Of a stretch of DNA of 54,013 nt, positions 49,922-54,013 are shown one piece after another (position 1 is the stretch's first letter; the number at the start of each line of letters is the position of its first letter). The stretch is from Streptomyces sp. AW19M42 (lineage in GTDB: Bacteria; Actinomycetota; Actinomycetes; Streptomycetales; Streptomycetaceae). The position numbers and the translations under genes are program-made. The stretch is from assembly GCA_000470535.1 (NCBI GenBank), contig CBRG010000082.1:1-54013 (forward strand), in the 5' to 3' direction. The notes beneath the pieces are model-generated. The model was not told where the DNA came from, did no database searches, and saw nothing but the letters and a program-made list of their open reading frames with translations.

Positions 49922-51541
49922 TCAGTTACCGCTGTCGCCGCTCAGGGCCGAGACCCAGTCGCTGATCTTGCCCGCGGCGTCGCTGATCGCGTGCCAGTAG
50001 CTCTGGCCCTGGCCGATCCAGTCCTTCAGCGGCGTCAGTTCCCAGATCAGCCAGCTCGCGACGACGAGAAGAACCAGCGTGAACAGGCAGCCCTTGAGGC
50101 AGCCGAGGCCGGGGATCTTCATCGGGTTGGCGCTGCGCTGCCTGGGCTCGCGGGACGCGCGCTGAGCAGGCTGCTGGGGCTGCTGCGGCTGCGGCGGCGC
50201 GTACTGCTGACGCTGCTGCTGCGGCTGGTACTGCTGCTGGGGCTGGTACTGCTGCTGGGGCTGCTGCCGGTTCTGCGGGGGGTACTGCTGCTGCCGGCGC
50301 GGCTGTTGTTGTTGCTGCTGCGGCTGGCGCTGGGGGCGGCGGCGCAGCGGGTCCTGGCTCGGGTCGAGGTACTGGACCTGCGTCTGGTCGTTGCGGTCGC
50401 GGGCGGCCTGGAGCTGGGACTGCCAGGGATGCGGCCCGTCGGGCTGCGGGGCACCCTCGGGCTGCGCCGGGACGGGCGGCATGACCGCGGTCGGGTCGGC
50501 GTGGCCGCCGCCCTGGCCGGCGTTCTGCTGCATGACGCTGGTGGCCGCGTTCGGGTCGTACGAGCCGGCGTTGCTCGGCAGCACCTGCGTCGGGTCCGCC
50601 GCTCCGGGCGTCTCCGGGACGGCGGTGGGCGCCGGGTCGGGCGCCAGCAGGACGGCCACCCCGTCGGCGGCGGCGATCTGCGCCGAGTTCGCGTGCACGC
50701 CGATGCCCGCGGCGACGGTGCGCAGCCCGCGGGCCAGGTTCTCGGCACTGGGCCGCCGGTCCGGGTCCTTGCTCAGGCAGCGCTCTATGACGGTCCACAG
50801 GGGCGCGGGGACCGTGCTGGGGCGGCGGGGCTCCTCGCTGAGGTGCCGCTGCAGGACTTCGAGCGCGGTGCCTCCGGCGAACGGCGGACGGCCGGTGAGC
50901 AGCTCGTACAGCAGGATCCCGGCGCCGTAGATGTCGACGGCGGAGGTCTGCGGACGGCCCTCGGCCGACTCGGGCGCCACATAGGCCGGTGTGCCGACGA
51001 ACTCGTGCGTCCGGGTCAGCCCCGGGGAGTCCGCGAGCCGGGCGATGCCGAAGTCGGTGAGCATCGGGTGCATCTGGCCGTCGCGCTCGGAGACCAGGAC
51101 GTTGGCGGGCTTCAGATCGCGGTGGACGACGCCGTCGGCGTGGCTGGCGGCGAGCGCGTCCGCGATCTGCGCGGTGAGCAGCGAGGCGGCGACCGGGCTG
51201 AGCGGGCCGTTGTCGCGCAGGTAGTGGTGCAGGTCGGGTCCGTCGACCAGGTCCATCACCAGGGCGAGGAGGTCTCCCTCCACGACCAGGTCCCGGGTGC
51301 GCACGATGTTCTCGTGGGTCAGCCGCAGCAGCACGGAGCGCTCACGCAGGAACCGCATCACGACATCCGCGTCGTTGGCGAGCTCCTCCTTGAGGACCTT
51401 GATCGCGACGAGCTCGCCGGGCTGGCCGGTGACGGCCGCCTCGGCGCCCGCGGCCTCGCGCTGGCGGGCGCGCCAGACGGTGCCCGTGGCGCCGCGTCCC
51501 AGCGGCTCTTCGAGCAGGTACTTGCTGCCTACCGGCCGCAC
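49922..51541 (-). CDS. pkaA: Serine/threonine protein kinase PkaA
   Basis: A 539-residue membrane-linked kinase. The kinase domain (about 8-270) carries GRGATGTVWRA, VAIKVLK, HRDLKPANV, LTDFGIAR and GTPAYVAPES. Residues about 395-475 are rich in Gln and Pro (repeated QQQYQPQ). A membrane helix (about 490-510, CLFTLVLLVVASWLIWEL) precedes a short extracellular tail without sensor repeats. GTG 51541 has GGGAG eight bases upstream. The length matches S. coelicolor PkaA (about 543). It faces the FHA-domain gene divergently; FHA domains bind phosphothreonine, so a kinase-substrate link is plausible. Confidence 0.9.
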   Translation of the reverse strand: MRPVGSKYLLEEPLGRGATGTVWRARQREAAGAEAAVTGQPGELVAIKVLKEELANDADVVMRFLRERSVLLRLTHENIVRTRDLVVEGDLLALVMDLVDGPDLHHYLRDNGPLSPVAASLLTAQIADALAASHADGVVHRDLKPANVLVSERDGQMHPMLTDFGIARLADSPGLTRTHEFVGTPAYVAPESAEGRPQTSAVDIYGAGILLYELLTGRPPFAGGTALEVLQRHLSEEPRRPSTVPAPLWTVIERCLSKDPDRRPSAENLARGLRTVAAGIGVHANSAQIAAADGVAVLLAPDPAPTAVPETPGAADPTQVLPSNAGSYDPNAATSVMQQNAGQGGGHADPTAVMPPVPAQPEGAPQPDGPHPWQSQLQAARDRNDQTQVQYLDPSQDPLRRRPQRQPQQQQQQPRRQQQYPPQNRQQPQQQYQPQQQYQPQQQRQQYAPPQPQQPQQPAQRASREPRQRSANPMKIPGLGCLKGCLFTLVLLVVASWLIWELTPLKDWIGQGQSYWHAISDAAGKISDWVSALSGDSGN

Positions 51542-52040
51542 GTCATGCGCTCCCTGCTGATCGTGGTACTTGCGGTCCCCCGGATTCCCTCCAGGAGTTT
51601 CCGGCCCACTCTAGAGCCTGTCCGGGGGTGAGGGACCGGCTCCGTCCGGTTGCCGCTTTGTCCGGAATTCCCCGAGGGGACGGGTCTCGGCGCCCCGGGG
51701 TGCACCGGTTGCGGAGGAAGACGCCCACTTCGGACGGATGGTTGCCGCACCGGGGGCGTGCGATGTCCCCGGGCGCCGGCATGGACCGTATCGGCCGTGC
51801 CGGGAGCGCGCCAAGCAGGCACTTTTGTGCGCACAGCAGACCTTTCAAGATCAATTAGCGGTGACCCCCGGGCGTGTTGTCAGTGGCAGGTGCGAGGATG
51901 CCTCCAGCACGGAACTGTGGGGTCGGGAGCCCCGCGGTACGTGACGAACCTGTACCGGACGACGCGTCCGTGCCGGGTGGGGGGAATCACAGGGCGTCTC
52001 CCCTGCCGGGCACCCCGCGCAGAAGGGACCGCTGACGGCG
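51542..52040. other. Intergenic region between pkaA and the FHA/FtsK-like gene
   Basis: About 500 bases without a credible gene. The left half must hold the leftward pkaA promoter. The right half holds a RecA-NDp-like promoter (51877-51899) for the rightward gene and a leader of about 135 bases. Small ORFs here are GC-bias shadows without recognisable features. Confidence 0.5.
51877..51899 (+). promoter_or_regulatory. PafBC-type DNA-damage promoter candidate
   Basis: TTGTCAGTG (51877-51885), eight bases, then GAGGAT (51894-51899). The actinobacterial RecA-independent damage promoter has consensus tTGTCRgtg-N8-TAnnnT. The upstream element is a full match and only the first base of the -10 differs. 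The expected start near 51906 lies about 135 bases before the FHA-domain gene. Confidence 0.5.
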
Positions 52041-54013
52041 ATGCACATCCGGCTGACCGTCCTCGCGCCGCGCAGCGGCCAGACCCCGGCGCGCGCCTGC
52101 GATGTGCTGGTCACCGCCCCCGCGGGGACGGTGCTGGCCACCGTGGCGTCCGGCCTGGCCGCGGCCGTGTCCGGGCCCGACGGCTCCCTCGGCAGCGGCG
52201 CGGTGGTGCTGTTCGCCGGGCGGGAGCGGCTCGACGCGCAGCGCAGCGCCCTCGGTGAGCCGCCCCTGGTCGACGGGGCGGTGCTCTCGCTCCAGGTCCC
52301 GGGCGAGGACGAGTCGACGGACGACACCGTTCCGGCGCGGCTGCACGTGATCGCCGGACCGGACGCGGGCGGGGTCCATCTGCTGCACGGCGGGCAGATC
52401 CGGATCGGGCGCTCGGCCGAGGCCGATGTGCCGCTCGACGACCCGGACGTCTCGCGGCTGCACTGCGCGGTGACCGTCTCCGACGACGGCCGGGTCTCGG
52501 TGGCCGACCTGGGCTCCACCAACGGCACCTCGCTGGACGGCGCGGAGGTCCGCGACCGTCCGGTCCGGCTGCAGCCCGGTGCGCTGCTGCGGCTGGGCGA
52601 GTCGACGCTCCGGCTGACCTCGGGGGCGCGTACGCCGACACTGGCGACGGCGCCGGACGGCGAGGGGCATCTGCGGGTGGCCGGCGCCCCGGCAGGCCAG
52701 GACCCCGGTTACGGGGACGGCTCCGCCCAGGCGTACAGCGCGGCCGCGCCCCCCGGGCCCGGCGCCGACGACGAAGCCGCGTTCCACGGACACGGACACG
52801 GCCACGGGCACGGCCATGAGCACGACGCGGACGACGACGGCCGCGGCCAGTCCCAGGCCCGGTCGCGGCCCGGCTCCGGGCCCACCGGCCGCCACCCGGA
52901 CGAGGAGCCGCCCCGGCGCGGCATAGGCGCCTGGGCCCGCCGTCTCGCGGGCGGCAAGGGCGATCCGGTGCACGAGAGCGCGCCCGACGAGACGGCCGCA
53001 CCGGACCCGGCCCCCGCCACCTTCGCCGCACTGCCCACCGCTCCGGAGGGCACCTGGCCCGATCCGGCCTCCGTCCTCCTGACCGCGCTCGGCCCCGGCC
53101 CCCGGCTGTGGGAGCGCGACACCGCGCACCCGGAGGCGCTGGTGGTCCGGCTGGGCACGACCGAGCGGGCCGAGCTGCCCGCCGTGCCGGTGACCGTGGG
53201 GCTGCGGGAGGCGGGCTCACTGGGGCTCGCCGGACCGCGGGACCGGCTGGCCGGGCTCGCCCGCTCGGCCGTCGCGCAGCTCGCCGCCCTGCACTCCCCC
53301 GCCGATCTGGAGATCGTGCTGATCAGCGCGGACCGGGCACGCGGTCTTGAGGAGCGCAGGCGCGAGTGGTCCTGGCTCGGCTGGCTGCCGCATCTGCGCC
53401 CGATGCACGGCCAGGACTGCCGGCTGCTGCTCGCGTACGACCGCGAGCAGGCCACCGCCCGGACCACGGAGCTGGTGCGCCGGCTGGACGACGGGCCGCT
53501 GGGACCCGGCTGGGCGAGCCTGGACCGCGCGACGGTCACCGAGGCCGCCCGGCACTACGAGGGCCCGTTCACCGTGGTGGTCGTGGACGGCGACCCCGGC
53601 TCCTCCGCACTGCGTGAGAGCACCGCCCGGCTGGCCTCCGCGGGCTCGGCGGCGGGCATCCACCTGATCTGCCTGGCCGAGACCCCGGCCGCCACCCCCA
53701 CCTCCCCGGTCGCGGCGACGTACGAAGCGGCGTGCCACGCCTCCATCGCGTTCCGGGAGTGCGGGGCCGTGGCGATGCTCAGCGGTGACGTGGCGACGGC
53801 CCTGCGGCTGTTGCGCACGGCGGGCGGCCGGGCGGCGGGCCACGGCACGGTCGCCACGGTGGACGCGGTCTCCGCGCACTGGGCGCAACGATTCGGCAGG
53901 GCGCTGGCCCCGCTGCGCGCGGAGGGCTCGTCGGGGCTGCCGGGCCGGCCGGCCACAGTGGCGCTCCCGCCCTCCGCCCGGCTCCTGGACGAACTGGGCC
54001 TGGCCCGCGCCAC
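52041..54013 (+). CDS. FHA domain protein with FtsK/SpoIIIE-like region, 5' part
   Basis: An open frame from ATG 52041 to the window end (657 codons, no stop), hence incomplete. Residues about 1-95 are an N-terminal beta domain. Residues about 110-195 form an FHA domain (IRIGRSAEADVPL, DDPDVSRLHCAV, DLGSTNGTSLDG), which binds phosphothreonine. A disordered region with a His-Gly alternation (HGHGHGHGHGHEH) follows, then a region (VTVGLREAGSLGLAGPRDRL, EIVLISADRARGLEERRREW) like the part preceding the first ATPase domain of FtsK/SpoIIIE or EccC-type proteins. The ATPase domains should lie beyond the window. AGAAGGGA lies about 12 bases upstream. It is divergent from pkaA. Confidence 0.8.
   Translation, partial: MHIRLTVLAPRSGQTPARACDVLVTAPAGTVLATVASGLAAAVSGPDGSLGSGAVVLFAGRERLDAQRSALGEPPLVDGAVLSLQVPGEDESTDDTVPARLHVIAGPDAGGVHLLHGGQIRIGRSAEADVPLDDPDVSRLHCAVTVSDDGRVSVADLGSTNGTSLDGAEVRDRPVRLQPGALLRLGESTLRLTSGARTPTLATAPDGEGHLRVAGAPAGQDPGYGDGSAQAYSAAAPPGPGADDEAAFHGHGHGHGHGHEHDADDDGRGQSQARSRPGSGPTGRHPDEEPPRRGIGAWARRLAGGKGDPVHESAPDETAAPDPAPATFAALPTAPEGTWPDPASVLLTALGPGPRLWERDTAHPEALVVRLGTTERAELPAVPVTVGLREAGSLGLAGPRDRLAGLARSAVAQLAALHSPADLEIVLISADRARGLEERRREWSWLGWLPHLRPMHGQDCRLLLAYDREQATARTTELVRRLDDGPLGPGWASLDRATVTEAARHYEGPFTVVVVDGDPGSSALRESTARLASAGSAAGIHLICLAETPAATPTSPVAATYEAACHASIAFRECGAVAMLSGDVATALRLLRTAGGRAAGHGTVATVDAVSAHWAQRFGRALAPLRAEGSSGLPGRPATVALPPSARLLDELGLARA

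Noticed and set aside
48419..51631. 1070-codon plus-strand open frame opposite the two kinases
   Set aside because: Antisense shadow; both kinases are intact on the other strand.

Overview
This 54 kb window is chromosomal DNA of a Streptomyces-like actinomycete. GC content is very high, GTG and TTG starts are common, and most genes recognised here (murA, HU, malic enzyme, a HelD-type helicase, nnaR-narK, the mat locus, smpB/ssrA, ftsEX, prfB, pkaB/pkaA) follow the order I recall from the Streptomyces coelicolor core chromosome. It is not a mobile island: no transposase, integrase, phage module or CRISPR array was seen. The unusual material lies between and beside core genes.

Region 1 (1-5.6 kb): an IclR-type regulator, then three neighbouring genes for secreted proteins. 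Two are tandem paralogues built from beta-sandwich repeats, and one of these ends in a WxL-like domain. The third is a small secreted protein transcribed divergently from them. All three share one exported module with two cysteines 122-126 residues apart, so they may form a surface system.

Region 2 (5.7-11.6 kb): an SF2 helicase; an MFS transporter translationally coupled to a 34-residue ORF and a Doc/Fic-like toxin; an atypical tRNA-Cys(GCA)-like gene with a strong terminator; and a PLP decarboxylase followed by the remnant of an amino-acid permease.

Region 3 (11.7-18.4 kb): a PucR regulator and a three-subunit xanthine dehydrogenase operon. The molybdenum subunit is frameshifted in a G run. 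The 2Fe-2S subunit carries a low-complexity N-terminal extension of about 370 residues.

Region 4 (18.7-24.2 kb): a GH20 beta-N-acetylhexosaminidase with a sugar ABC importer (binding protein and two permeases). Its promoter has a DasR-like core and TTGCA-type inverted repeats. Beyond it lie a 110-nt imperfect hairpin and a DUF3039 gene.

Region 5 (24.2-32.1 kb): AlgH/YqgE, murA, a lipoprotein, HU, malic enzyme, a candidate small RNA behind a SigR-type promoter, and a HelD-like helicase.

Region 6 (32.2-41.2 kb): a CGNR regulator, a GNAT enzyme, a DUF1772 protein, the nitrate regulator nnaR with narK and two GlnR-like boxes, and an operon of matA, matB and an acyltransferase for extracellular polysaccharide.

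Region 7 (41.4-54 kb): tmRNA and smpB for ribosome rescue, an S41 protease, ftsX-ftsE for cell division, a zinc-ribbon protein, a LAETG surface protein with 39-bp repeats, prfB, the kinases pkaB and pkaA, and the 5' part of an FHA/FtsK-like gene behind a candidate DNA-damage (PafBC-type) promoter.

Starts were chosen from Shine-Dalgarno spacing and remembered family N-termini. No database search was possible.
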